Shown here: in pieces, positions 36,807-46,355 of the stretch
Numbering within the stretch: the stretch's first letter is position 1
How the letters are laid out: each line of letters begins with the position of its first letter
DNA from: Microbacterium testaceum
Lineage (GTDB): Bacteria; Actinomycetota; Actinomycetes; Actinomycetales; Microbacteriaceae
Length of the DNA stretch: 64,000 bases
Direction of reading: 5' to 3'
Assembly (NCBI RefSeq): GCF_029761935.1
Contig: NZ_CP121699.1
Coordinates: 3,100,001 to 3,164,000 of the forward strand
Translations under genes and position numbers: made by a program
Notes under the pieces: model-generated
The model's database searches: none
Seen by the model: the letters and a program-made list of their open reading frames with translations, nothing else
What the model was told of the DNA's origin: nothing

Positions 36807-37477
36807 CCGACGACCGCACCCGGCCGCTGACTCTCCCTCGGGCGTCCGCGGCCGGGGGGCCCGGCCTGTTCGTGACCTTCGAAGGCGGGGACGGCGCCGG
36901 CAAGACCACTCAGGCCTCGATGCTCGAGGACTGGCTGCGCTCCGGTGGCCGGAACGTCGTTCGCACGCGCGAGCCCGGTGGCACCGACGTGGGAGTGCGC
37001 ATTCGCGACATCGTCCTGCACCACCGCGGTCACATCGCCGCCCGCGCCGAAGCGTTGCTCTACGCGGCCGACCGTGCCCATCACGTCGAGACCGTCGTCC
37101 AGCCCGCCATCGCGCGCGGCGACGTCGTGATCCAGGACCGGTACCTCGATTCCTCCGTCGCCTATCAAGGCGCCGGTCGTGTCCTGGATGCCGATGACAT
37201 CCGTGCACTGTCGCTCTGGGCGACCGGCGGGCTCCTGCCCGATCTCACCGTGCTGCTCGACCTGGACCCCGCCGCGGCGCGCCGTCGCCTGGACGCGGAC
37301 GACAAGCCCTTCGACCGTCTCGAAGCGGAGAAGAGCGAGTTCCACGCGCGCGTGCGCGCCGGCTTCCTCACCCTGGCCGCCGCCGAGCCCCACCGCTTCC
37401 TCGTGCTCGATGCCTCACAGGCGCCGGACATGCTGGCGGGTCAGGTGCGCGCGGCGATGCAGGAGCACCTCGGCTGA
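36803..37477 (+). CDS. tmk: Thymidylate kinase
   Basis: 224 residues, GTG overlapping the topA stop (GTGA). It converts dTMP to dTDP. The P-loop FEGGDGAGKTTQ is near 27-38, the REPGGTDVG motif near 58-66, and the DRYLDSSVAYQGAGR segment near 112-126. An N-terminal extension of about 20 residues precedes the usual start of the family. It is coupled to topA and lies close to holB, a conserved order. Confidence 0.94.
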   Translation: MTDDRTRPLTLPRASAAGGPGLFVTFEGGDGAGKTTQASMLEDWLRSGGRNVVRTREPGGTDVGVRIRDIVLHHRGHIAARAEALLYAADRAHHVETVVQPAIARGDVVIQDRYLDSSVAYQGAGRVLDADDIRALSLWATGGLLPDLTVLLDLDPAAARRRLDADDKPFDRLEAEKSEFHARVRAGFLTLAAAEPHRFLVLDASQAPDMLAGQVRAAMQEHLG

Positions 37478-37532
37478 GGCGAGCGTGGTCGATGCACAGC
37501 CGACCGCCAGCGGCCGTGTCCGACCCCCCGAT

Positions 37533-37546
37533 TAGGCTGGAGCCCA
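37533..37546 (+). promoter_or_regulatory. Possible short-leader promoter of holB
   Basis: TAGGCT (37533-37538) ends seven bases before the ATG at 37546. GGAG within the gap could instead serve as a ribosome site on a longer tmk transcript. Confidence 0.4.
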
Positions 37547-38724
37547 TGTCCGTCGCCCTCGATCCGTCCGCGTCCGCCGCCGGTTCGGCGTCGTTCCCCT
37601 GGGACGCCGTGTGGGGGCAGGACGAGGCCGTGCAGACGCTGCAGGCCGCGGCATCCGACCCCTCGGCGCTCGCGCACGCGTGGCTCATCACCGGACCTCC
37701 CGGTTCGGGGCGATCCACCCTGGCCTACGCGTTCGCCGCCGCTCTCATCGCCGATCCGGGTGACGAGAACGCGCAACGCCAGGTGCTCGCCCGGACTCAC
37801 CCCGATCTCACCGCCCTGCGCACCGAGCAGGTCGTGATCCGCATCGACGAGGCGCGTCGACTCGTCGAGCGCGCCTCTTTCGCCCCCTCGCTCGGTCGTC
37901 ACCGCGTGATCATCGTCGAAGACGCCGACCGGATGGCCGAGCGCACCTCGAACGTGCTGCTCAAGGCCCTCGAGGAGCCGCCCGAGAAGACCGTCTGGGT
38001 GCTGTGCGCACCCAGCGACGCCGACCTGCTGCCGACCATCCGCTCGCGCGTGCGCGTCCTGCGTCTGCGCGAGCCGTCGGTCGCCGACGTCGCCGCCTTG
38101 ATCGTGGAACGCACGGGAGTGAGCCCCGACATCGCGGAGGAGTCCGCGCGCCACGCGCAGCGCCACATCGGCATGGCGCAGCGCCTCGCGACCGACGACG
38201 ACGCTCGCGGCCGCCGCGCCGAAACCCTCGCGGCGGTGCTCGCCGTCCGCGGGATCGGCGACGCCGTCGATGTGGCCGGACGCATCGTGCGGCTGGCCAC
38301 CGATGACGCCAAGGCCCTCACCGCCACCCGCGACGAAGAAGAGCGCCAATCGCTTCTGCGCATGCTCGGCGTCGCCGAGGGGGCTGCGGTGCCGCCGTCC
38401 GTCCGCGGTCAGGTGAACGCCCTCGAAGACGACCAGAAGCGCCGGGCGACCCGCAGCCTGCGCGACGGTATCGACCGCGTGCTCACCGACCTGCAGTCGC
38501 TCTTCCGCGATGTCGTGATGATCCAGTACGGCCGCGACGGAGACCTGGTCAACAGCGAACGCCTCGACGCGCTCCGCGCCCTCGCCGGGGAGTGGTCTCC
38601 CGCGCGCACGCTGGGAGTCCTCGACCGCATCTCGGTCACCCGCCGCACCCTCGAGCAGAACGCCGCCCCGCTGCTGGCCCTGGAGAGTCTCATGATCACC
38701 GTCGCCAACGGGTCCGCTCCGTGA
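37546..38724 (+). CDS. holB: DNA polymerase III subunit delta prime
   Basis: 392 residues. It is part of the clamp loader that places the sliding clamp on DNA. It opens with WDAVWGQDEAVQTLQ, then a P-loop GPPGSGRST near 49-57 in which Arg replaces the usual Lys, consistent with a non-hydrolysing delta-prime subunit. The LLKALEEPPEKTVWVL motif is near 139-154. A possible start at 37492 lacks support. The next gene overlaps its stop. Confidence 0.92.
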   Translation: MSVALDPSASAAGSASFPWDAVWGQDEAVQTLQAAASDPSALAHAWLITGPPGSGRSTLAYAFAAALIADPGDENAQRQVLARTHPDLTALRTEQVVIRIDEARRLVERASFAPSLGRHRVIIVEDADRMAERTSNVLLKALEEPPEKTVWVLCAPSDADLLPTIRSRVRVLRLREPSVADVAALIVERTGVSPDIAEESARHAQRHIGMAQRLATDDDARGRRAETLAAVLAVRGIGDAVDVAGRIVRLATDDAKALTATRDEEERQSLLRMLGVAEGAAVPPSVRGQVNALEDDQKRRATRSLRDGIDRVLTDLQSLFRDVVMIQYGRDGDLVNSERLDALRALAGEWSPARTLGVLDRISVTRRTLEQNAAPLLALESLMITVANGSAP

Positions 38725-40262
38725 GCGTCCGCCGTCGTCTCGCCGCCGTCATCGCGGGCGTCGCGGGTCTCGCCCTCGCCCTGTCGGGATGTCTGTACGC
38801 CCAGATCCCTCCCATGGCACCCGCGGTCGGGCCGTCGCTGGCACCGCAGACCGAGGGCATCGACGCGTCGCTCCTGCCCTACTACGGGCAGACGCTCACC
38901 TGGACCGACTGCGGCTCGGCCGGTTTCGATTGCACGACGGTCACCGCGCCCCGCGACTACGCCGATCCGTCGGCCGGCGACCTCACGCTGTCGGTGATCC
39001 GGCATCGGGCGACGTCGGGCCAGCCGCTGGGCTCTCTGCTGACGAACCCCGGGGGCCCCGGTGTGAGCGGTGTGTCCACCGTGCGCGACTCCCTGTCGCT
39101 CGTGGCCGACGAGACGCTGACGAAGACGTACGACATCATCGGCTTCGACCCTCGCGGGGTGGGCCAGTCGGCACCGGTCACCTGCTACGACGCGGCGGGC
39201 ATGGATTCGTTCCTCTACGACATCCCCCCGGGTACGCGCGGCAGCGACGAGTGGAACGCCGCGCTCGAGAAGCGCCAGGCCGACTTCGCGCAGGCGTGTC
39301 AGGCCAACAGCAACGGCATCCTCCCCTACGTCTCCACCGAGAACGCCGCGCGCGACATGGACCTGCTGCGCGGCGTCCTGGGGGACAAGAAGCTGAACTA
39401 CCTCGGCTTCTCGTACGGGTCGTTCCTCGGCACGACGTACGCGGGGCTCTTCCCCGATCGTGTCGGGCGAATGGTCCTGGACGGGGGAATCGACCCCAGC
39501 CTGCCGAGCAGCGCGAGCGGTATCGCCCAGGCGGTCGGGTTCGAGAACGCCCTGCGCGCTTTCATGGCGGACTGCCTCGAAAGCTCGGACTGTCCGTTCA
39601 CCGGTTCCGTCGACGACGCGATGAACGATCTCTCGTCGTTGCTGGAACGCGTCGACGCCCGCCCGCTGACGGGCCCCGACGGGAGGCGGCTCGGCGCGGA
39701 CACCCTCGTGACCTCGATCGTGGCGGCACTGTACAGCGACCAGAACTGGCCCTACCTCCGCATGGCTCTCACCGGGGCGCAGAACGGCGATGCCTCCGTC
39801 GCCTTCCAACTCGCGGACTTCTACAACGGTCGTGTCGGCGGTCAGTACCAGGACAACACGATGCAGGCGTTGCGGGCGTACAACTGCGTCGACTATCCCG
39901 ACGAGGGCGACGAGGACAACCCGCAGATCGAGAAAGAGCTGCAGCAGAAGGCCCCGGTGGTCGCCCCCTACTGGCTGGGCCCCGACGCGTGCGCCGCGTG
40001 GCCCGCCCCGCCGACCGGCACGCGCCAGGCGATCACCGCCCCCGGCTCGCCGCCCATCGTGGTACTGGGCACGACGGGAGACCCGGCGACCCCGTACACC
40101 GAGGCGCAAGCTCTCGCCGGTCAACTCTCGCAGGGCGTGCTCGTGACCTACGTGGGCGAGGGGCACCTCGCCTACAACAAGGGCAACGACTGCGTGAACT
40201 CGGCCGTCGACGACTACCTGGTCGACGGCACCGTACCCGCCGAGGGGCTGCGCTGCGAGTAG
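38721..40262 (+). CDS. Secreted lipoprotein alpha/beta hydrolase (tripeptidyl aminopeptidase, TAP type)
   Basis: 513 residues, GTG overlapping the holB stop. A signal peptide with lipobox LALSGC puts the lipidated Cys at about residue 23. The hydrolase has the oxyanion segment [10 protein letters not shown] near 110-119, the nucleophile in GFSYGSFLG near 231-239, and the TAP-like C-terminal domain with [10 protein letters not shown] (acid) and [10 protein letters not shown] (His). It likely trims peptides outside the membrane. Its place after holB is conserved in Microbacteriaceae and other Actinobacteria. Confidence 0.9.
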   Translation: MSVRRRLAAVIAGVAGLALALSGCLYAQIPPMAPAVGPSLAPQTEGIDASLLPYYGQTLTWTDCGSAGFDCTTVTAPRDYADPSAGDLTLSVIRHRATSGQPLGSLLTNPGGPGVSGVSTVRDSLSLVADETLTKTYDIIGFDPRGVGQSAPVTCYDAAGMDSFLYDIPPGTRGSDEWNAALEKRQADFAQACQANSNGILPYVSTENAARDMDLLRGVLGDKKLNYLGFSYGSFLGTTYAGLFPDRVGRMVLDGGIDPSLPSSASGIAQAVGFENALRAFMADCLESSDCPFTGSVDDAMNDLSSLLERVDARPLTGPDGRRLGADTLVTSIVAALYSDQNWPYLRMALTGAQNGDASVAFQLADFYNGRVGGQYQDNTMQALRAYNCVDYPDEGDEDNPQIEKELQQKAPVVAPYWLGPDACAAWPAPPTGTRQAITAPGSPPIVVLGTTGDPATPYTEAQALAGQLSQGVLVTYVGEGHLAYNKGNDCVNSAVDDYLVDGTVPAEGLRCE

Positions 40263-40323
40263 CGCCCCTGCCTTGACCGCCCGCGCACCTAGGCTGAAGA
40301 TGTCATACCCCGAGGAGACCCCC

Positions 40324-40995
40324 ATGACCGCGCCCATCGCCGACCTGGCGACCTACATCGACCACACGCTGCTCAAGCCCGAGGCCACCCGCGCCGACGT
40401 CGAGCGCCTCATCGCCGAAGGCGCCGAGCTCGGCACCTACAGCGTGTGCATCTCGCCCTCGTTCCTGCCGGTGCAGCTGCCGGAGGGGCTCAAGCTCGCC
40501 GTGGTGTGCGGCTTCCCGAGCGGAAAGCACCACGCCGAGGTCAAGGCCGCCGAGGCCGCTCTGTCGGTCGCGCAGGGTGCCGACGAGATCGACATGGTCA
40601 TCGATGTGGGCGCCGCGATCGAGGGTCGCTACGACATCGTCGAGTCTGAGATCCGCGCCGTCCGGGCCGCGGCCCCCGCGCCGACCGTCCTCAAGGTCAT
40701 CATCGAATCCGCCGCGCTGAGCGACGAGGCCATCGTCGCCGTCTGCGAGGCAGCGGTCAACGCGGGCGCCGATTTCGTCAAGACGTCGACCGGTTTCCAC
40801 CCCGCCGGTGGCGCGAGCGTCCACGCGGTCGAGCTGATGAAGCGCACGGTCGGCGACCGCGCCGAGGTCAAGGCATCCGGGGGAGTGCGCACGCGCGCGG
40901 CCGCCGAAGAGATGATCGCCGCGGGCGCCACGCGTCTGGGGTTGTCGTCGAGTCGTGACATCCTCGCCGACGGCACCGCCGCCGGCGACTACTGA
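40324..40995 (+). CDS. deoC: Deoxyribose-phosphate aldolase
   Basis: 223 residues with GAGGAG 7 bases before the ATG. It cleaves 2-deoxyribose 5-phosphate to acetaldehyde and glyceraldehyde 3-phosphate. The family motifs are [12 protein letters not shown] near 11-22, the [10 protein letters not shown] segment near 93-102, the Schiff-base Lys in FVKTSTGF near 153-160, and KASGGVRT near 183-190. Full length. Confidence 0.95.
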   Translation: MTAPIADLATYIDHTLLKPEATRADVERLIAEGAELGTYSVCISPSFLPVQLPEGLKLAVVCGFPSGKHHAEVKAAEAALSVAQGADEIDMVIDVGAAIEGRYDIVESEIRAVRAAAPAPTVLKVIIESAALSDEAIVAVCEAAVNAGADFVKTSTGFHPAGGASVHAVELMKRTVGDRAEVKASGGVRTRAAAEEMIAAGATRLGLSSSRDILADGTAAGDY

Positions 40996-41011
40996 GCTCG
41001 TACCTGAGCAT

Positions 41012-41054
41012 GCGCTGGAGCATGTAAGATCGATGATCGTGCACGCTCCAGCGC
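41012..41054. repeat. Inverted repeat between deoC and tRNA-Thr
   Basis: GCGCTGGAGC (41012-41021) and GCTCCAGCGC (41045-41054) flank a 23-base loop containing TAAGAT. It may end the deoC transcript, or flank the tRNA promoter whose -10 would be TAAGAT. Confidence 0.5.
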
Positions 41055-41060
41055 GCACAT

Positions 41061-41136
41061 GCCGCCTTAGCTCAGACGGCAGAGCGATTCACTCGTAATG
41101 AATAGGTCAAGGGTTCGATTCCCTTAGGCGGCTCCA
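41061..41136 (+). tRNA. tRNA-Thr (CGT)
   Basis: Acceptor GCCGCCT with AGGCGGC, anticodon stem ATTCA/TGAAT with loop CTCGTAA (anticodon CGT), T arm AGGGTTCGATTCCCT, and an encoded CCA at the end. Confidence 0.95.
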
Positions 41137-41138
41137 AA

Positions 41139-41176
41139 GGCCCCCACCCGCTTCCACCGGGTGGGGGCCTTTCTTC
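41139..41176 (+). terminator. Terminator after tRNA-Thr
   Basis: A 12-bp perfect stem GGCCCCCACCCG (41139-41150) with 41158-41169, 7-base loop, followed by TTTCTTC. Confidence 0.88.
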
Positions 41177-41254
41177 GTCGGTGGAGCATTTCGCCGCGTC
41201 GCGCACGCGCTCGGTCGTACGCTCGCCCCAGGGGCCGGCATCGAACGGGGGGCC

Positions 41255-41785
41255 ATGAACGAACGAACTGCTCTCATCCGTCGCATCCGGGTCTGCCTCG
41301 CGATCGTCATCGCGGGACTCGCCGTCAGCGGCCTGACCGCCTTCCCGCTCCGCGAAGAGCTCGCCCTCGGTCGCCAGATCCTGCGCGGGCTCGGGGTCGC
41401 GGCCTTCGCTCCGGAGGCGGTCGGCTGGGTGGATCGGGTGGGGGAGGGACTGGATGCCACGGCCGCGGCGTTCCCGTTCATCGCCTACGGCACCGACTGG
41501 TTGGCGTTCGCCCATCTGCTGATCGCCGTCGCCTTCATCGGCCCGTGGCGCGATCCGGTTCGCAACGTGTTCGTCCTCCAGTGGGGGCTCGTCGCGTGCG
41601 CGGGGATCATTCCGCTGGCGCTCATCGCGGGGCCGATCCGCGGTCTCCCGCTCGGCTGGCAGCTCATCGACATCTCGTTCGGTGTCGTGGCGGCGGTGCC
41701 GTTGGTCATCGCGTTGCGCGCTGCCCGACGGCTCGAGGCCCTCGCGACGGTGGCTCGAGAGGTTCGGCCCGACCTCGCCCGATAG
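41255..41785 (+). CDS. Predicted four-helix membrane protein of unknown function
   Basis: 176 residues. Helices are visible at about 12-30, 78-95, 110-128 and 138-158. The sequence has an Arg/Asp-containing loop RDPVRN and a basic C-terminus. It shows no motif I recognise, though the layout is shared by conserved hypothetical membrane proteins of Microbacteriaceae. It is followed 70 bases later by another small membrane gene on the same strand. Confidence 0.7.
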   Translation: MNERTALIRRIRVCLAIVIAGLAVSGLTAFPLREELALGRQILRGLGVAAFAPEAVGWVDRVGEGLDATAAAFPFIAYGTDWLAFAHLLIAVAFIGPWRDPVRNVFVLQWGLVACAGIIPLALIAGPIRGLPLGWQLIDISFGVVAAVPLVIALRAARRLEALATVAREVRPDLAR

Positions 41786-41854
41786 GCTGAACCCGCCTCG
41801 TTCCGCGTCCGCGTGACGGCTGTCCTCCGCCCGTCGAACCCTGCTGGAGCCCCC

Positions 41855-42250
41855 GTGTCGAACGCCCTCGATGCCGTCATCGAGATCTTCACGTGGGTGG
41901 GTCTGGGTGGCGGTCTTCTGCTCGCCTTCGTCGCGGTCTTCCTGCTTCTGGCCGACGGCACGTGGGTGCCGACTCGCGCCGTGGTCGAGCATGTCGACGG
42001 GGGCCGCGTGGTGCGGTGGTTCGACGCCGACGGGGGAGTGAATGAGGCTCCGCTCTCGTCCCACGACGACGCGAAGATCGGGGCGGCCGACATGGCCGAC
42101 ATCTTCTACCGCCGGGGCCGCGTCGATCGCATGCGGCTGACGCGCTCTTCTCCGCTGGTGCGCTTCGTCTCCCTGCTGGCGGCCGGGGTGCTGACTCTGG
42201 GTGCGGTGGCGTTCGTCGTGTCGATCGTGGTGCTCTTCGCGCGCGGATGA
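41855..42250 (+). CDS. Predicted two-helix membrane protein of unknown function
   Basis: 131 residues from a GTG with CTGGAG upstream; another GTG at 41813 is possible. Helices lie at about 8-32 and 104-127, with a polar domain between that has a DGTWVPTRAVVEHVDGGRVVRWFD segment. No family recognised. Probably cotranscribed with the preceding membrane gene. Confidence 0.68.
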   Translation: MSNALDAVIEIFTWVGLGGGLLLAFVAVFLLLADGTWVPTRAVVEHVDGGRVVRWFDADGGVNEAPLSSHDDAKIGAADMADIFYRRGRVDRMRLTRSSPLVRFVSLLAAGVLTLGAVAFVVSIVVLFARG

Positions 42251-42273
42251 CGGACTGGCGCGAAACACATATT

Positions 42274-42291
42274 GCTAGATAAGCTAGCTAT
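42274..42291 (+). promoter_or_regulatory. Leaderless-type promoter and palindromic operator of the MMPL gene
   Basis: GCTAG-N5-CTAGC (42274-42288) overlaps TAAGCT (42280-42285), which ends six bases before the ATG. There is no ribosome site. A repressor of the MarR or PadR type bound here would block transcription, but no such gene adjoins. Confidence 0.55.
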
Positions 42292-44547
42292 ATGTCCGCT
42301 TCGCCTGCTTCCACTCGCCGCTCCTCCCGCGGACGCACCCGCCGATCGACGAACGCCCCGCGCGTCTCGCGGTGGCTGAGGGTCGGCATCCCCAGCCTGC
42401 TCGTTCTGCTCTGGGTGGTGGGCGGCTCGATCGGCGGTCCCTTCTTCGGCAAGGTCGACCAGGTCGCGACGAACGATCAGTCCTCTTTCCTGCCGCAGTC
42501 GGCCGACGCGACGCGAGTGAGCGAGCGCCTGACCGACTTCACCGGGAGCGACACGATCCCCGCGATCGTCGTCGCCTCGACCGCTGACGGCGCCGCGCTC
42601 AGCGACGCACAGGTGACCGCACTGCAGACCCTCGCGACGGACCTCGCCGCCGTCGATGGCGTCTCGGGCGACGCGTCGCCTCCCGTGGTCTCGGAGGACG
42701 GTCAGGCCGCGCAGATCTTCGTGCCCATCGACAGCTCCGGTGAGGTGCGCGACGTCGTCGAGCAGGTGCGCGAGAAGGTGTCCGCCGAGGTCCCGGCGGG
42801 CGTCGAGGCGTGGGTCACGGGCCCGGCCGGGTTCACCGCCGATCTCGTGAAGGGCTTCCTCGGCATCGACGGCCTTCTGCTGATCGTCGCGCTGGTGGCC
42901 GTCTTCGTCATCCTCGTCATCGTGTACCGCTCACCGCTGCTGCCGATCCTGGTGCTGCTGACCTCGGTCTTCGCCCTCTGCGTGGCTCTGCTGACCGTGT
43001 GGTGGCTCGCTTTCGCCGGCATCGTGGTCCTCAACGGTCAGGTCCAGGGGATCCTCTTCATCCTCGTCATCGGCGCGGCCACCGACTACGCCCTCCTGTA
43101 CGTCGCGCGCTTCCGCGAGACCATCGGCGAGGGTCGTCCGCGGTGGGATGCCACGGTCCGGGCGTGGAAGGGAGCGTTCGAGCCCATCCTGGCTTCGGGT
43201 GGCACCGTGATCGCCGGGCTTCTCTGCCTGTTGCTGTCCGATCTGGCGACCAACCGTGCCCTCGGCCCCATCGCGTCCATCGGGATCGCCTTCGCCGTTC
43301 TGTCGGCGCTGACCTTCCTCCCCGCTCTCCTGGCGTTGGTCGGCCGGGCGGCGTTCTGGCCGTTCCTGCCGAAGCCCGGTCAGTCGGCCCTGCCGGCCGA
43401 CTTCACGCAGCCCACGAAGGGGTTCTGGCCGCGCCAGGCGCGCTTCGTCGCCCGCCGGGCCCGGCCGGTCTGGATCGTGTGCACGCTCGTCCTCCTCGCC
43501 GCGTGCGTCGGTGTCACCCAGCTGCGCGCCGACGGCGTGCCCGCTAGCGACCTCGTGCTGGGGGCGTCCGAGGCGCGCGAAGGTCAGGCCGCCCTCGCCG
43601 AGCACTTCCCGGGCGGCTCGGGCAGCCCGGCGTACGTTCTGGTCCCCGAACAGGACGCCGCTCGGGCGGCGACCGTCCTCCAGAGCGCGTCGGGAGTCGA
43701 CGCGGTCGCGGTGCTCAGCGCCGACGCCCCCGGTGGGCAGTCGCCGGTGAGCGTATCCGACGGCGCTCTCCAGACGACGGCGTTCGGCGCGCCCGGGACG
43801 CCCGCGCCCGCCCCGACCGTCGCGGACGGCGACGTCCTGCTGGCCGCGACCCTGGCGGATACGGCCGATTCGCCGGCGGCGGACGAGACCGTCCGTCAGC
43901 TCCGCGCCGACCTCACCACCGAGCTCGGCGAGGGCACCGCCCTGGTGGGCGGTGTCACCGCCACCGACATCGACTCGATCGACACCTCGATTCGTGATCG
44001 GACGCTCATCATCCCGATCGTGCTCGCCGTCATCCTGCTGATCCTCATGGCACTGCTGCGCTCGATCGTGGCCCCCCTCATCCTCATCGGGACCGTCATC
44101 GTGTCGTTCGGTGCGGCGCTGGGCGTCAGTGCCCTGGTGTTCGACGGCATCCTGGGCTTCCCGGGCGCGGATCCGGCGGTGCCGTTGTACGGCTTCGTCT
44201 TCCTCGTCGCACTGGGTGTGGATTACAACATCTTCCTGATGTCGAGGGTGCGGGAGGAGTCTCTCGCGCACGGCACGCGTGCGGGGATCCTGCGTGGCCT
44301 CGTCGCCACGGGCGGAGTGATCACCTCGGCGGGGCTCGTGCTGGCGGCGACGTTCGCGGCTCTCGGGGTCATCCCGATCCTCTTCCTCGCGCAGATCGCC
44401 TTCATCGTGGCCTTCGGTGTGCTGCTCGACACGTTCGTGGTGCGCTCGTTGCTGGTGCCCGCCCTGGCGTACGACTTCGGCCGGCGCATCTGGTGGCCCT
44501 CCAAGCTGGGGCGGACGGATGCCGCGGAGCGTAGGCTCGACGCATGA
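42292..44547 (+). CDS. MMPL-family (RND-type) membrane exporter
   Basis: 751 residues. It has the standard MMPL layout of two halves, each with one helix, a large extracytoplasmic domain and a five- to six-helix bundle: helix 1 near 24-46, bundle 1 near 190-365, helix near 395-410, bundle 2 near 560-740. GAATDYALLYVARFRE (near 262-277) and the second-half ALGVDYNIFLMSRVREE (near 640-656) carry the proton-relay Asp-Tyr pairs. It probably exports lipids or drugs. pncA overlaps its end. Confidence 0.92.
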   Translation: MSASPASTRRSSRGRTRRSTNAPRVSRWLRVGIPSLLVLLWVVGGSIGGPFFGKVDQVATNDQSSFLPQSADATRVSERLTDFTGSDTIPAIVVASTADGAALSDAQVTALQTLATDLAAVDGVSGDASPPVVSEDGQAAQIFVPIDSSGEVRDVVEQVREKVSAEVPAGVEAWVTGPAGFTADLVKGFLGIDGLLLIVALVAVFVILVIVYRSPLLPILVLLTSVFALCVALLTVWWLAFAGIVVLNGQVQGILFILVIGAATDYALLYVARFRETIGEGRPRWDATVRAWKGAFEPILASGGTVIAGLLCLLLSDLATNRALGPIASIGIAFAVLSALTFLPALLALVGRAAFWPFLPKPGQSALPADFTQPTKGFWPRQARFVARRARPVWIVCTLVLLAACVGVTQLRADGVPASDLVLGASEAREGQAALAEHFPGGSGSPAYVLVPEQDAARAATVLQSASGVDAVAVLSADAPGGQSPVSVSDGALQTTAFGAPGTPAPAPTVADGDVLLAATLADTADSPAADETVRQLRADLTTELGEGTALVGGVTATDIDSIDTSIRDRTLIIPIVLAVILLILMALLRSIVAPLILIGTVIVSFGAALGVSALVFDGILGFPGADPAVPLYGFVFLVALGVDYNIFLMSRVREESLAHGTRAGILRGLVATGGVITSAGLVLAATFAALGVIPILFLAQIAFIVAFGVLLDTFVVRSLLVPALAYDFGRRIWWPSKLGRTDAAERRLDA

Positions 44548-45122
44548 CGCGCGCCCTGTTCATCGTCGATGTCCAGAACGACTTCACCGAGCACGGCGCC
44601 TTGGGCGTCGAGGGCGGTGACGCGGTCGCCGAGCGCATCTCGGGGTACCTCGCCGCGCACGCCGATGAGTACGCGCTCATCGTCGCGTCGCGGGACTGGC
44701 ATCACGGCGACGACGACAACGGCGGCCACTTCTCGGACAGTCCCGACTTCGTCGACACGTGGCCGGTGCACTGCGTGGGCGGCACGTTCGGTGCCGAGTA
44801 CGACGAGGTCTTCGACACCTCGCGGGTGACGCACCATCTCAAGAAGGGGCAGGGCAAGCCCGCCTACTCGCTGTTCGAGGGCGTCACCGACGCGGGCGAG
44901 ACCGCGGCGCAGTTGCTCGAGGTCCATGGCATCCGGGACATCGACGTGGTGGGCATCGCGACCGATTACTGCGTGCGTGCGTCCGCCCTCGATGCGATCG
45001 GCGCGGGGCGCCGCGTGCGCGTCCTCACCGATCTGGTCGCGGGTGTGCATCCCGACTCCAGCGCGGCGGCCCTGGCCGAGATCGAGGCTGCGGGCGCGGA
45101 CCTCTCGATCTCGGGCTCCTGA
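44544..45122 (+). CDS. pncA: Nicotinamidase/pyrazinamidase
   Basis: 192 residues, ATG overlapping the MMPL stop. It deamidates nicotinamide to nicotinate for NAD salvage. The catalytic triad is Asp10 (IVDVQNDF), Lys in HLKKGQ near 103-105, and Cys in GIATDYCVRAS near 143-153. Metal ligands lie in RDWHHGDDD near 51-59 (Asp, His). Its tight coupling to an exporter is unusual but has no obvious meaning. Confidence 0.93.
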   Translation: MTRALFIVDVQNDFTEHGALGVEGGDAVAERISGYLAAHADEYALIVASRDWHHGDDDNGGHFSDSPDFVDTWPVHCVGGTFGAEYDEVFDTSRVTHHLKKGQGKPAYSLFEGVTDAGETAAQLLEVHGIRDIDVVGIATDYCVRASALDAIGAGRRVRVLTDLVAGVHPDSSAAALAEIEAAGADLSISGS

Positions 45123-45135
45123 GGCGAGGCCGGGT

Positions 45136-46248
45136 TCAGTCGACCCGAACGGGGTCCACCTCGTCGTCGGCGCGGGGGATCGTGAGGGAGACGCTCGTCC
45201 CCTCACCCGGTGCGCTCGTGATGCGTACTGTTCCGCCGTGTGCGCCCACGATGCGCTGCACGCTCGCGAGCCCGATCCCGCGTCCCCCGTCGCCGGCATC
45301 CGCGAGCCGACCTCGGTTGCCTTCCTGCGTGATCGAGGCCAGATCGTCGGGATGGATGCCGCGACCTCGATCACGCACGCGCGCCACGGCCCCCTCGTCG
45401 GTTTCGAAGACGTCGACCTCGATGAGGTCGTCCGAGTACTTCGCGGCGTTCTCGAGCACGTTGGCGATCGCGCGTCGGAGTCCGAGCACATCGCCCCAGA
45501 CCGGAACGGCATTCATCTGGCCGAACACGACGCGGCCGGGCGCATCGCCCGGCAGGACGAGTGAGACGGCTCCGCGGGCGATGAGGTCGAGGCTCGCGCG
45601 CCGCCGTCCCCGCTCGGCGGCGGTGTTGACGTCGGCCATGAGGGCCTGGGCCATGGCGACGATGTGGTCGCTCGCCTCGCCGGCGAGGCGCAGGAGGCGG
45701 TGGTCGGGGGGCAGCTCCTCGCCGATCAGGTCGAGGTAGCCGCGTAGAGCCGTGACCGGCGAGAGCAGGTCGTGTGCGAAGGTGCGCTGCAGTGCCTCAC
45801 GCTCGTCGGCGTCCCGCTTCTCCGTCGTCAGATCGCGCACGATCTTGACGAAGCCGAGAACCTGGCCCTGGTCGGTGCGGATGGCCGAGATCGTCACGCG
45901 CGCCCAGAACTCCGAACCGTCGCTGCGCACGCGCCAGCCGGTGTCTTCGACGTGGCCGTCGCGCTGGGCGGCCGCGAGGAGTTGGTCGGGCTTGCCGCGC
46001 CGCCGGTCCTCTTCGCGGTAGAAGCGCGAGAAGTGCGAGCCGAGGATCTCGTCCTCGCTGTACCCCTTGATGCGTTCCGCTCCGAGGTTCCACCCGCGGA
46101 CGAACCCGCCGCTGTCGAGCTTGACGATCGCGAAGAGGTCGACCTGCTCGTCCCAGTCGCGCGGGATGGAGCGTCGGATGCTCGTCAACGGATGGTCGGG
46201 GTCGTTGCCCGGGAGGACGAGAGACACCGGAGGCTCATCGGGGACCAT
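45136..46248 (-). CDS. PAS-domain sensor histidine kinase (orphan)
   Basis: 370 residues from the ATG at 46248 (another at 46254). It is cytoplasmic, with no membrane helix. A PAS domain (about 35-145) has GFVRGWNLGAERIKGYSEDEI and the PAC-like GFVKIVRDLTTEK. The H box is FAHDLLSPVTALRGYLD (near 158-174) with phospho-acceptor His, and the N box is NVLENAAKYS. The G boxes are DRGRGI and GGRGIGLASV. No response regulator lies beside it. It may sense redox or light through PAS, but cofactor residues are not clear. Confidence 0.9.
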   Translation of the reverse strand: MVPDEPPVSLVLPGNDPDHPLTSIRRSIPRDWDEQVDLFAIVKLDSGGFVRGWNLGAERIKGYSEDEILGSHFSRFYREEDRRRGKPDQLLAAAQRDGHVEDTGWRVRSDGSEFWARVTISAIRTDQGQVLGFVKIVRDLTTEKRDADEREALQRTFAHDLLSPVTALRGYLDLIGEELPPDHRLLRLAGEASDHIVAMAQALMADVNTAAERGRRRASLDLIARGAVSLVLPGDAPGRVVFGQMNAVPVWGDVLGLRRAIANVLENAAKYSDDLIEVDVFETDEGAVARVRDRGRGIHPDDLASITQEGNRGRLADAGDGGRGIGLASVQRIVGAHGGTVRITSAPGEGTSVSLTIPRADDEVDPVRVD

Positions 46249-46355
46249 GATCATGCGGTCGCACCGGCACGGGTCGCAATGCTTGCTGAAGGCATAAGGC
46301 GATCATGCCCCCCATGACGCGCCCGGGAACAGCGATTGACATTGCCCTGCGGGGC

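Noticed and set aside
34437..37208. 923-residue reading frame opposite topA and tmk
   Set aside because: Antisense shadow; topA and tmk are complete and conserved.
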